Source: Mesorhizobium sp.
Lineage (GTDB): Bacteria; Pseudomonadota; Alphaproteobacteria; Rhizobiales; Rhizobiaceae
Direction: 5' to 3'
DNA length: 64,000 bases
Assembly (NCBI RefSeq): GCF_004962245.1
Contig: NZ_SUHQ01000033.1
Location: 1-64,000, forward strand
This document shows, piece by piece, positions 18,603 through 27,968 of this stretch. Within the stretch, counting starts at the first letter, position 1, and each line of letters starts with the position of its first letter. The translations under genes were made by a program, and so were the position numbers. The notes beneath the pieces are model-generated. The model worked only from the letters and a program-made list of their open reading frames with translations. It was not told where the DNA came from and made no database searches.

Positions 18603-20147
18603 GTGGGAAATAGAACACGGACCATCGCGGGCAAGGACATCACAAGAAGCGTCGCCGACGCCCTTCAGTACATCTCATACTACCACCCTCCAGATTATAT
18701 CCGGTCTCTTTCTCACGCATACACGCGAGAACGGAGCCCGTCGGCGAAGAACGCCATAGGTCAGATTCTGCTGAACTCCCGCATGGCGGCCTTTGGGCGG
18801 CGCCCGATCTGTCAGGACACCGGACTTGTGGTGGTCTTCGCAAAGGTCGGCATGGATGCCCGCATCAAGTCAACCGCCAGTTTCGCTGATCTTGTGAATG
18901 AGGGCGTACGCCAAGCCTATCTCGATCCGGACAATCCCCTTCGGGCATCGATCGTTGCGGATCCGCTCGCCACACGGATCAACACCCGCGACAACACACC
19001 GGCAGTTGTCCATGTCGACCTGGTGCAAGGTAACCAGATTGAGATCACCATCGCCGCGAAAGGCGGCGGGTCGGAGAACAAGGCACGTTTTACCACCCTC
19101 AATCCCAGCGCCTCCGTTTCCGACTGGGTGGTCAATACCGTTTCGACCCTTGGCAGCGGGTGGTGTCCACCTGGACTGATCTCTGTCGGCATCGGTGGTA
19201 GCGCTGAAAAGGCGATGCTGCTGGCCAAGGAAGCCATGAACGAGCCCATCGATATGGCGGAACTGATCGCAAGGGGGGCGATAAGCCCAGAAGAGGGACT
19301 GCGGATTGAGCTTTATGAGCGGATCAATGCGCTTGGCATCGGCGCCCAAGGCCTTGGTGGTCTGACAACAGTCGTTGACGTCAAGGTTGCGACCTATCCT
19401 ACTCATGCGGCTTCCAAGCCCGTGGCGCTCATCCCGCAATGCGCCGCCAACCGGCACCTGAAGTTTACTTTGGACGGCTCTGGACCCATCAGCCTCCAGC
19501 CGCCCGATTTGCGCGAATGGCCCGACATCGGAGCCGACGAATTGAACCCAGCCGGCGTCCGGCGGGTCAATTTAGATACGCTGACGAAGGAAGAGACGGC
19601 ATCGTGGCGCTGCGGTGAAACGCTCCTGCTGTCTGGAAAGATACTGACGGGCCGTGACGCTGCCCACAAACGAATGATCGAGCTGCTCGATGCCGGCAAG
19701 CCGCTTCCGGTCAACCTGCGGGGACGCGTGATCTACTACGTCGGCCCCGTCCGGGCAGTGAGGAATGAGGTCGTTGGACCCGCTGGTCCAACAACCTCCA
19801 GCCGCTTGGACGATTTTACGGACAAGGTGCTCGCCGAAACCGGCCTTTTCGCGATGGTCGGCAAAGCGGAAAGGGGACCGGCGGCCATCGAGTCGATTGT
19901 AAGACACAAAACGCCCTATCTTGCTGCAGTGGGTGGCGCTGCGTACCTGATTTCAAAATCGATTAAGAAGGCGCGGATCGTTGCCTTTGAAGACCTGGGC
20001 ATGGAAGCCATCTATGAATTCGATGTGCAGGACATGCCTGTTATCATGGCCGTCGATGTTGAGGGAAACTCCATTCACAATTCCGGGCCTCTTGAGTGGC
20101 GTAAGCGTATGGCGGCCGACAGCATCGCACGCAACATCGGCGTTTGA
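18603..20147 (+). CDS. Class I [4Fe-4S] fumarate hydratase family; candidate mesaconase
   Basis: 514 aa; three expected Cys motifs (RPICQDTGLVVVFAKVG, GSGWCPPGLISVGIGG, LIPQCAANRHLKF), GGGSENKARFTTLNPS. Confidence 0.9.
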   Translation: MGNRTRTIAGKDITRSVADALQYISYYHPPDYIRSLSHAYTRERSPSAKNAIGQILLNSRMAAFGRRPICQDTGLVVVFAKVGMDARIKSTASFADLVNEGVRQAYLDPDNPLRASIVADPLATRINTRDNTPAVVHVDLVQGNQIEITIAAKGGGSENKARFTTLNPSASVSDWVVNTVSTLGSGWCPPGLISVGIGGSAEKAMLLAKEAMNEPIDMAELIARGAISPEEGLRIELYERINALGIGAQGLGGLTTVVDVKVATYPTHAASKPVALIPQCAANRHLKFTLDGSGPISLQPPDLREWPDIGADELNPAGVRRVNLDTLTKEETASWRCGETLLLSGKILTGRDAAHKRMIELLDAGKPLPVNLRGRVIYYVGPVRAVRNEVVGPAGPTTSSRLDDFTDKVLAETGLFAMVGKAERGPAAIESIVRHKTPYLAAVGGAAYLISKSIKKARIVAFEDLGMEAIYEFDVQDMPVIMAVDVEGNSIHNSGPLEWRKRMAADSIARNIGV

Positions 20148-20645
20148 GTCTTCCCAGTTGGGCGATTTCGGCCAGACTCCAGCGTCAAATTGTTGGGCAC
20201 ACCGTAAGACGAGCGGCATTTGCGGTGCCTTGCGCCTCGGCGAGCCGGACGAGCAAGGCCTTCAATTCACCCCAATAGCTGAATGTGCCACTGAATACTG
20301 CATTGAGTATGCCGTCCACGCGATCGAGGCTCGAATGCTGTCGCGCGTCTATCAAGTACGGCAGCGGAGATTCAAGAAAATGGGTTATCTATTTATTCGG
20401 AGGTCTCCGCCGCCGCCGACTATTCTCTCCAGCTGCATCATTGCCCCGTTAGGCGTCGGGGCGATAGCCAAAGTACTTCTGCAGCTTTTCTCAGCGGATC
20501 GCTCTCCCTCAGCTGATTGCCGTACCCATTCTGGCACATCTCGGGCCGAGAACGGATGCCTTCCACTACTACATTCGGTCATTCAAGATGGATAGAATTG
20601 ATCGGCGCACAACGCGCTGTCATCGCTGCTTGAGAGCAACAGGTT

Positions 20646-21143
20646 ATGAAGTCGAAACCCGATCCCGTGCAACTCGACAGTTGGGACGTCCGGATTCTCT
20701 CCGAGATTCAGGCAGACGGTCGGATTTCAAAAAGTGAGCTTGCAAAACGAGTTCATCTTTCGGCGTCGGCCTGTTCGGAGCGGCTCCGAGCACTCAAGGC
20801 CGCAGGGATTATTGAGGGATTCTATGCGCGACTGAGTCCTGCCCTCATTGGCGGCATGATCTTTGTGATGGTAGAGGTCGTGCTGGATCGCCATCGTCTT
20901 GAGGACCAACGACACTTCGAAACTGCAATCCAAGAGATTCCGGAAATCCTGGACTGCTGGGCAATTGGGGGGCGCGTCGATTATCTGATGCGGGTCGCAT
21001 CTCGTTCTATGGCCGCCTATCAGGATTTCATGGAGGGGCTGCTGCAGGCAGGCTTAGGGATTGATCAATACTATAGCCTTGTCGTTACGAAACCAGTGAA
21101 GTCCAATTCACCGATACCCTTGTCCGCCCTGAGGCAACGGTAA
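20646..21143 (+). CDS. Lrp/AsnC family transcriptional regulator
   Basis: LDSWDVRILSEIQADGRISKSELAKRVHLSASACSERLRALKAAGIIEGFYARLSPALIGG. Confidence 0.93.
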   Translation: MKSKPDPVQLDSWDVRILSEIQADGRISKSELAKRVHLSASACSERLRALKAAGIIEGFYARLSPALIGGMIFVMVEVVLDRHRLEDQRHFETAIQEIPEILDCWAIGGRVDYLMRVASRSMAAYQDFMEGLLQAGLGIDQYYSLVVTKPVKSNSPIPLSALRQR

Positions 21144-21949
21144 AACCCGAAAAGCTTTAGTTTCTACGGCGTTTGGCATGGATCCCGTAGATTCGTTTGC
21201 AAAAAGCGTCCATTCCGACGAAACTCAAGGGACATTTGCGGTATACTAATTGCTGGAAAAGGTGGCCGAGCGCTATCCGCCAGTTGATGGCGAGGAAGGA
21301 CGATGCGCTTGAGCAATCTGGAACCGATCAATTCCAGGAGACGGATCGAAGCAGCCATCGGACGCACTTGGCCAGCACGGTTGCGGCGAGAAGCCAAACC
21401 GGATCGTGCCTGGGGAGGAGGCGTCCATATCTGAGATGCGAAGTGCCGAAAAGTGCCTCTACAGCTATCTCAAGGGGGAACCTTCGCCCTGGATTGGCGA
21501 TCAGTGGCGATTGAGCTTAGTCGCGGTCAGCGCATCCGTGTAGGGGGCGAAATCTACAGCGAGGAATTGGCAAGCCGACGGGTAGCGGGAGTGCAAGCTG
21601 GCCCGCTCGGCCTTGGCGAGCAAACCGGCCCTCGACGCCTGCGGATATTCGGAGATCGCTCCATCTCCTTTTTACGTCGTAAATTCGTTGCTGTTCGAGA
21701 TTAGGAGATTGTCTGTCCTGTTTGACATTGCTGGTCTCCGCAGGCTTCTGAGCGAGGAGCATCGCTGAGCCGCGGTCGCGTAGGTGGGTGACAAGGCCGG
21801 TCACGCCCGCCAGCCGAGTGGTCTTCGAGAAGGTGGAGGTTGCGCTACCGGCTGGAGAGAATGGTGCCAGTTTTCACAAGACAAGGGGTCGCTTAATCGA
21901 ATGGGCGTCTAGTTCATAGATTGCGAACAGATCATGGGGGATTTGAATA

Positions 21950-22537
21950 GTGCTACTGACCGAGGCAGAGCTGAAAAAAGTTGCGAATGCCAGTCGAGGA
22001 CATAGAGCCGCATCGATCGTTCTAAAGGAAGAGATGGCCGCAGCTACAGCTAGATCGTCATTCGACGTTTTTCTGTCACATTCGTTCAAGGACGCAGAGA
22101 TCGTTCTCGGTGTGAAGCGAATTTTTGAGGAGCTTGGGTTCACTGCTTATGTAGATTGGATCGAAGATTCACAATTGGACCGCACAAAGGTCTCCTCTGC
22201 CACTGCCGAGTTGCTGCGGACCCGTATGAGGCAGTCAAAGACGCTAATCTATGTGCATTCAAACAATTCTCCAGGATCCAGATGGATGCCTTGGGAGCTT
22301 GGCTTTTTCGATGGCTTTCGGACCGCGGTAGCAGTTCTCCCCGTGGCAAAAAATTCTTCGGAAACATTCTGTGGGCAAGAATTTTTGGGCCTATACCCGT
22401 ACATCGATGGGACCGGACCTGCAGTCCTGTTTATAAACAGAGGGACCGCGTCTAGCTCAAGACTAGGCTCTGTAAGCTCGACTGCAAACGTTACGTTTGC
22501 CAAATCATGGCTTAAAGAATTTGCTGGCACAAAATAG
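21950..22537 (+). CDS. TIR-domain protein (putative NADase)
   Basis: SSFDVFLSHSFKDAEIVLGVKRIFEELGFTAYVDWIEDSQ... SRWMPWELGFFDGFRTAVAVLPV: TIR fold with conserved W..E catalytic region; GTG start, first gene of compact operon. Confidence 0.88.
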   Translation: MLLTEAELKKVANASRGHRAASIVLKEEMAAATARSSFDVFLSHSFKDAEIVLGVKRIFEELGFTAYVDWIEDSQLDRTKVSSATAELLRTRMRQSKTLIYVHSNNSPGSRWMPWELGFFDGFRTAVAVLPVAKNSSETFCGQEFLGLYPYIDGTGPAVLFINRGTASSSRLGSVSSTANVTFAKSWLKEFAGTK

Positions 22538-22549
22538 AGGTGCTCTGAA

Positions 22550-23410
22550 GTGAAATATCCTGGACTTTATAATAGCGCCGACATGGCGTCTAACGAGCAG
22601 CAGGCGACATTTCTTAGCCTGATCCGGGCAGAGTACGTTCTTCTTTTTTCGGCGTCTGTTCTCTCTTTGGATTTGTGGCCATCAAAGGCCTATTTCGGTG
22701 TGTATGCTGCGGTGTTTCTTTGCTCAATGGGAATCCTAATTTTCCGGTCGGTCACAAAGCCCGAGCAGGTCTGGTATCAAGCTAGAGCTTTGGCAGAGTC
22801 AGTAAAGACATTGACCTGGCGCTTTGCGATGCGAGCACAGCCGTTCGATGACACGCGTGCGGCCGACGCTAGAGCTGATTTTCGCAAGCTCATGGAAGGT
22901 ATCCTTGATAGCAATCGTCACCTTGGCAGCGCGTTGAGCGGCACCGATTCAGCATCCCCTCAAACAACCGACGAAATGATGTCAATAAGGGACTCCCCGC
23001 TAAAAGAACGAAAAGAGCTATATCTGCAGAAACGAATTTGCGAGCAACGTAAGTGGTACGAGAAGAAAGCGCGCTCGAACAAGAGATCCGCAAAAATTTG
23101 GATGGGCCTTGGTGTCATTGCTTACGCTCTGGGGTTCTCGTTCATCGTAGTACGCATCGCTGACCCAGCGATACCAGGCTGGCCGACAGAGCCGTTAATC
23201 GTTATTGCCGCCTCGCTTATCGGGTGGACCCAAATCAAGAAATTCAACGAATTGGCATCGGCTTACACGTTGACAGCTCACGAGATCGGATTGACTGCCG
23301 ACCTTATTACGGACGCCAACTCTGATGAGGCATTCTCCGCAGCGGTGAACGAAGCCGAACTGGCTTTCTCAAGGGAGCACACCCAGTGGGTTGCTCGTCA
23401 AAACAACTAA
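22550..23410 (+). CDS. DUF4231 / SLATT-like multi-TM protein
   Basis: 286 aa with two hydrophobic hairpins (LFSASVLSLDLWPSKAYFGVYAAVFLCSMGILIF; IWMGLGVIAYALGFSFIVV...EPLIVIAASLIGWTQIKKFNELASAYTLTAHEI) and charged linker RICEQRKWYEKKARSNKRSAK; 12 nt after TIR gene. Confidence 0.75.
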   Translation: MKYPGLYNSADMASNEQQATFLSLIRAEYVLLFSASVLSLDLWPSKAYFGVYAAVFLCSMGILIFRSVTKPEQVWYQARALAESVKTLTWRFAMRAQPFDDTRAADARADFRKLMEGILDSNRHLGSALSGTDSASPQTTDEMMSIRDSPLKERKELYLQKRICEQRKWYEKKARSNKRSAKIWMGLGVIAYALGFSFIVVRIADPAIPGWPTEPLIVIAASLIGWTQIKKFNELASAYTLTAHEIGLTADLITDANSDEAFSAAVNEAELAFSREHTQWVARQNN

Positions 23411-23419
23411 GAGACAACA

Positions 23420-23926
23420 ATGGCATACAGCGATCCGACCTATGTAATATTTGACGGCGATGAAGACGCTTGGGCATACCGCTTTATGAAAGGGTGGAAT
23501 GCCAGCGAGAATGTGAGTTTTGAATTCGCGAACGCTCACGATCTGGACAATATGACGAGCCGAGCACAGGACGAAGATTATGTTAAACGCAATCTTCGCA
23601 ACAGAATGAATGGATCGAGCCAGGTACTTGTCCTGATCGGTGAGAAAACGAAAAACCTTTTTCGCTTCGTGCGCTGGGAAATGGAATTGGCCCTTGATCT
23701 AGGTCTGCCGATAATCGCAGCAAACCTTAACGGCTCGCGACAACAAGATGCGAGCTGTCCGCCCATCATCAGGGACAAATGTGTTGTGCACGTGCCGTTC
23801 AAGATGAAGGCTATCAAGCACGCGCTTGCCAATTGGCCGAGCGAATTTCATCGGCTTTCAAACGCTCAGCGTGGCGATGGCGCCAGGAGCTATGGCGAAA
23901 GCACCTATCGGGATCTCGGCTTATAA
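23420..23926 (+). CDS. ThsB-like TIR domain protein (DUF1863/MTH538-like)
   Basis: VIFDGDEDAWAYRFMKGWNAS...NVSFEFANAHDLDNM...VKRNLRNRMNGSSQVLVLIGEKTKNLFRFVRWEMELALDLGLPIIAANLNG; 9 nt after upstream gene. Confidence 0.8.
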   Translation: MAYSDPTYVIFDGDEDAWAYRFMKGWNASENVSFEFANAHDLDNMTSRAQDEDYVKRNLRNRMNGSSQVLVLIGEKTKNLFRFVRWEMELALDLGLPIIAANLNGSRQQDASCPPIIRDKCVVHVPFKMKAIKHALANWPSEFHRLSNAQRGDGARSYGESTYRDLGL

Positions 23927-24379
23927 TCGCCCACTTAAAAGTACTTAGCCGTCAAAACATCCTCGCCATCCGCTGGCGGCGACTAGCCTTAGGAGCGTCC
24001 GCCAGCGTGTTCCGAGCTTGCCGAGCCGATGATAAAAAGAGACGTCCGATTTGCTGAGTTTGGCTGAAGGGTGCAGGTCATGAGCGCAACCATTGGGAGG
24101 AGCCCTGCTCGAAGCATCAGATCGAGTGATCACGTCGGTCGAGGGGGCGCTGGTATCGAGAGGAAAAGGAGCGGCTGCTCGACGTTTGAGGCTTGAGCCA
24201 GGGTTTCAAGACTGCACGATCGGCCGGCATTGATCGAGGCAGCTTTTCAGGCGGCGCAAAGAGTTCATCGGTTCGCCCGCGTCCCGCGAGCCGCAGCTCG
24301 GCTCGCCCTGCGCAGCAACCAAGAATTTGCGATCGCAAGAAGGGCAACACACTGACGACAGAACTTGGCGGCGCTGGTC

Positions 24380-24590
24380 GGCTGCGAATCAAGATGTCGA
24401 TGGCGAGGCGCTCTCGCCGCGCGTCTTTGCCGGGCCGAACCTGCTGGCTATGTTCCTTTGAGAAGTCTGCCGAGCACCAGCCGCTGCACCGACAAAGCGA
24501 TCGCTATGCGCGAGGGCACGACCTCAGCCTATCAGCGCTGGCCAACCAGGTTGGCGCCTGTGCCGCGGCACGGAACCCGTGCCTGCTGAT
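24380..24590 (+). pseudogene. IS66 TnpC remnant
   Basis: FEKSAEHQPLHRQSDRYARGHDLSLSALANQVGACAA resembles FEKFGQHQPLNRQAERYAREGVPLSLSTLADQVGAGAA of the IS66 TnpC at 61430..62224. Confidence 0.75.
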
Positions 24591-24839
24591 CGAGACGAAT
24601 GTGATTTTCCCCCTGATCACCTGCGTTACCCCCTGGGGAAGGGCAAGACCGATCCGGACCATCAGAATGTAAAGGGATGACCGGCAGTTCGGCGGAACAT
24701 GGCCGGCGGCGCTCTATCGTGCCTCGTGCGGCCGGCGGGAACAGCATCCCGAGCGCTATTCATCCTTCAATATTGCCCGTGACCTTGCCCCTCAGATCTA
24801 ATCCGGTTTGAAGTTCGTTCTGGCCCATCGAGAGGACCA

Positions 24840-25110
24840 GGACCGAAACGTAGCCGCTTCTCTGAAGAGCAGATCATCGGAATTTGAAGGAATTTGAGGC
24901 CGGGGTATCGGTTGCCGATCTGTGCCGCACACACCGGGTCGGCGACGCCTCGATTTACAACTGGAAGGCCCGCTTCGGCGGGATGGATGTCTCCGAGGCT
25001 CGGCGACTGAAGGCTCTGGAGGACGAGGACACCCGGCTGAAGCGGCTTCTGGCCGACGCCATGCTCGACAATGCCGCGTTGAAGGATCTTATGGGAAAGA
25101 ATGTATGGTC
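24840..25110 (+). pseudogene. IS3-family OrfA, 5' part of interrupted element
   Basis: RFSEEQIIGI(stop)KEFEAGVSVADLCRTHRVGDASIYNWKARFGGMDVSEARRLKALEDEDTRLKRLLADAMLDNAALKDLMGKN. Confidence 0.85.
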
Positions 25111-25343
25111 CGCCCCGTCCGTGCAAGGGTTCACGACATCGCCGACGACGATTCCAGTTGCATAAATGTATCCGGCCTCTCGCGAGTGGACTGCTGTTGC
25201 AGCCAGGCCATGATGAGATCCGCGCACGCCGTTCCCAATAAATGGTTCGGGCACGAAGCCCGCTTTTTTGCACAGGGCTTACGGCATGCTGATCCACTGT
25301 TTCGTCATCGCTATTCCCGAGCCTTGCAATCGAGCCGGACGCG

Positions 25344-26390
25344 TCAGATGAATACAGGGTCCCTGCGTTCGTAGAGCGCCCCCGGCTTGGTCAGGACAAC
25401 CCAAACAATGCGCGCCATCTTGGCGGCAAGCGCGACAACAGCCTTGTTCGGGTGCATTCGGCTCTGCAGCCCATCAAGCCAGCTTCCCAGGCGATCCCGG
25501 GTTCGATCCAGGTGACGAAAGCAGGATCGCGCGCCATGAACGAGGAGCTTGCGGACGTAGCGGTTCCCGCGCTTGCTGATACCGAGGAGCTTCTGCTTGC
25601 CACCGGTCGAGTGTTCTCGCGGGACGAGGCCCAGCCATGCGGCCAGATCGCGAGCCTTCTGGAACTGGCGTCCGCCGCCAACAGCTGCCAGAAGTGCCGT
25701 GGCACCCAATGCGCCAATTCCTGGAATCGTCATGAGCCGACGGGCAACATCGTCTCCATCTGCGATCGCAGCGATCTCCCTCGTCACATCGCTGATTCGC
25801 TGCTCCAGCCGGCGCAGGTCGGCAAACAAATCCGTGAGCAGTTTGCGCATCGCCGGCGAGAGGTCGTTCGATAGGTCGTCGAGAACCATCGGCAGGTCGA
25901 GCTTGAACAGGCCTGCTCCCTGTCGCAGTGCTATGCCGTATTCCAGGCAGAACGCTCGCATCTGATTAATGAGGCGGGTTCGGGTGCCGATCATCTGGTC
26001 GCGCACTCGATGCAAGGCCTGGAGGTCGGCTTGCTCCTCGCTCTTGATCGCGCGCATTGTTGGTCGCGTGGCGGCTTCGGCGATGGCCTCGGCATCGATG
26101 ATGTCGCTCTTGTTCGACTTCACGTAGGGCTTCACGAACTGCGCCGGGATCAGGCGAACCTTGTGCCCCAACGCATGCAGTCTCCTGGCGATCCATTGTG
26201 ATCCTGCGCACGATTCCATCCCCACGATCGCCGGCGCTGCTCGCTCAAAGAAACGCAGCAACGTATCGCGTCGGAAGCGAGCCCGCTGGACGGGCTCGCC
26301 GCCGCTGTCCAAGCCGACGACGTGGAAGACGTTCTTGCTGATATCGATGCCATAGATGGCCGCAGGGCACGGCGCATTGCGTAGGGACAT
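25344..26390 (-). CDS. IS110-family (IS1111-like) transposase, intact ORF
   Basis: 348 aa; YGIDISKNVFHVVGLDSGG..., IPAQFVKPYVKSNKSDIIDAEAIAEA, Tnp_20 domain TIPGIGALGATALLAAVGGGRQFQKARDLAAWLGLVPREHSTGGKQKLLGISKRGNRYVRKLLVHGARS. Confidence 0.95.
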   Translation of the reverse strand: MSLRNAPCPAAIYGIDISKNVFHVVGLDSGGEPVQRARFRRDTLLRFFERAAPAIVGMESCAGSQWIARRLHALGHKVRLIPAQFVKPYVKSNKSDIIDAEAIAEAATRPTMRAIKSEEQADLQALHRVRDQMIGTRTRLINQMRAFCLEYGIALRQGAGLFKLDLPMVLDDLSNDLSPAMRKLLTDLFADLRRLEQRISDVTREIAAIADGDDVARRLMTIPGIGALGATALLAAVGGGRQFQKARDLAAWLGLVPREHSTGGKQKLLGISKRGNRYVRKLLVHGARSCFRHLDRTRDRLGSWLDGLQSRMHPNKAVVALAAKMARIVWVVLTKPGALYERRDPVFI

Positions 26391-26466
26391 TCCAACCTCC
26401 TTTGCTTGACTGACGAATAATGGGCGGTGAGGACGGGGCGGACCATCCCATCAGAGCGTGATGATT

Positions 26467-27413
26467 TTAGGTTGGGGCATAGCCGGCCTCGGTGAAGTAG
26501 TTGGCGCATTCCTTTGATGTGACGGTGTCGAGGATTTGGCCGATGGCGCTGCAGACGGCGTCGGTGGTGCGTCTGGCGGCCTTTCGCAGCAGGTGCTTGA
26601 GCTTGGCGAAGAGCAGCTCGATTGGATTCAGGTCCGGCGAGTATTTGGGCAGGAAGAAGAGCTTGGCGCCGGCTTTGCGGATGGCGTGCCGGACGGCCTT
26701 GCCCTTGTGCGAGCCGAGATTGTCGATGACGCCGATGTCGCCCGGCTTGAGGGTGGGCAGGAGCACCTTCTCGACGTAGAGCCGGAAGCGCTCGCCGTTG
26801 ATCGGCCCGTCGATGAGCCATGGGGCGTCGACGCGGTCGTGGCGCATGGCAGCTAGGAAGGTCATGGTCTTCCAGCGTCGATGCGGCACCTTGGCTTTCA
26901 GGCGCTGGCCGCGCGGCGCCCAGCCCCGGAGCGGAGCCATGTTGGTCTTGGTCCAGGTCTCGTCGATGAAGACCAGGCGGGAGGGGGCGATCCGGCCCTG
27001 ATGGGCCTTCCACTGCGCCCGCCGACGCGCCACATCGGGCCGATCCTGCTCGGCGGCGATCAGCGTCTTTTTTTGTGCGTCAGCTTCTCGGCACGGACGA
27101 ACTCCCACACCGAGCGGTAGTCGACCTTCAGCCCGCGCTCGGCCAGCTCTGCCACAAGGCCGCGCAGCGTGAAGTCTGTATTGCGGCAGCGCTCGATAAG
27201 CCAGTCGCGGTGCGCACCGGCAATCTTCTTCGGCCGTCGCCCGCCCATCTTGCCGGGCTCCACCATGCCCGTTTCCCGCAGCCGGCGAACCCACCGGATG
27301 ACCGTGCTGATGCCGACCCCAAAACGCGCCGCCGCCTGCCGCCGCGACAGGCCCTCCTGCTCAACCGCACCAACAACCCGCTCGCGCAGATCCATCGAAT
27401 AAGGCTTGCCCAT
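26467..27413 (-). CDS. IS630-family transposase encoded by two overlapping frames (probable -1 frameshift at A7G)
   Basis: ORF1 27060..27413 (MGKPYSMDLRERVVGAVEQEGLSRRQAAARFGVGISTVIRWV...) and ORF2 26467..27294 (LVFIDETWTKTNMAPLRGW... DDE motif); overlap contains A AAA AAA G on minus strand (27074-27067). Confidence 0.9.
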
Positions 27414-27539
27414 CCATGCTGGCCTCCATCCCCAGCCAGTCCCCGCTGATTTGGGAATCCCCCTTCGATTCAGCCTCTCTTCATCCCGCTCTAATGGTGA
27501 CGCCCGCGGCCAAGCGGAAAGCTGTCGCTCGCCTGAAGG

Positions 27540-27850
27540 AAAGCTTCGGGATGAGGAACGGCGGGCATGTAAAGCCATCGGCTGTTGCCGCATGACGGTT
27601 CGCTACGAGACCAGCAGGCCGGACCGCGAGGTTCGCTACAAACCGCGCGGCCGCACTCCCAAATCGCCTGGCAGACACCGGCCGAGTTCGCCAGCACCTT
27701 CAATCCGCGACGGTCGCTCGCGCTGCGCTATGCCAAAGGCTCCGCGCCAGCGCCCGTCGCTTCACCCGCCCAGCAGGGCACAACCCACGCCGGAAACGAA
27801 CTCAAAACTGGATAGAAACTGGCGGCAACGTCAAGCCCAGCCCATCTGGC
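27540..27850 (+). pseudogene. IS3-family OrfB remnant, 3' part of interrupted element
   Basis: RRACKAIGCCRMTVRYETSRPD (OrfB start) and PAEFAS...GSAPAPVASPAQQGTTHAGNELKTG (OrfB end) in shifted frames. Confidence 0.75.
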
Positions 27851-27968
27851 TGCTAGATGGCGCCGATATGCAAACTGAATTTGATTTAAGGCCGTCCGGG
27901 ATTGATCTTGGTAGATACGGTTGCGAGTTGATGTGTACTCATCGCCGGCAAATTTGGGAGCCTCCAAC

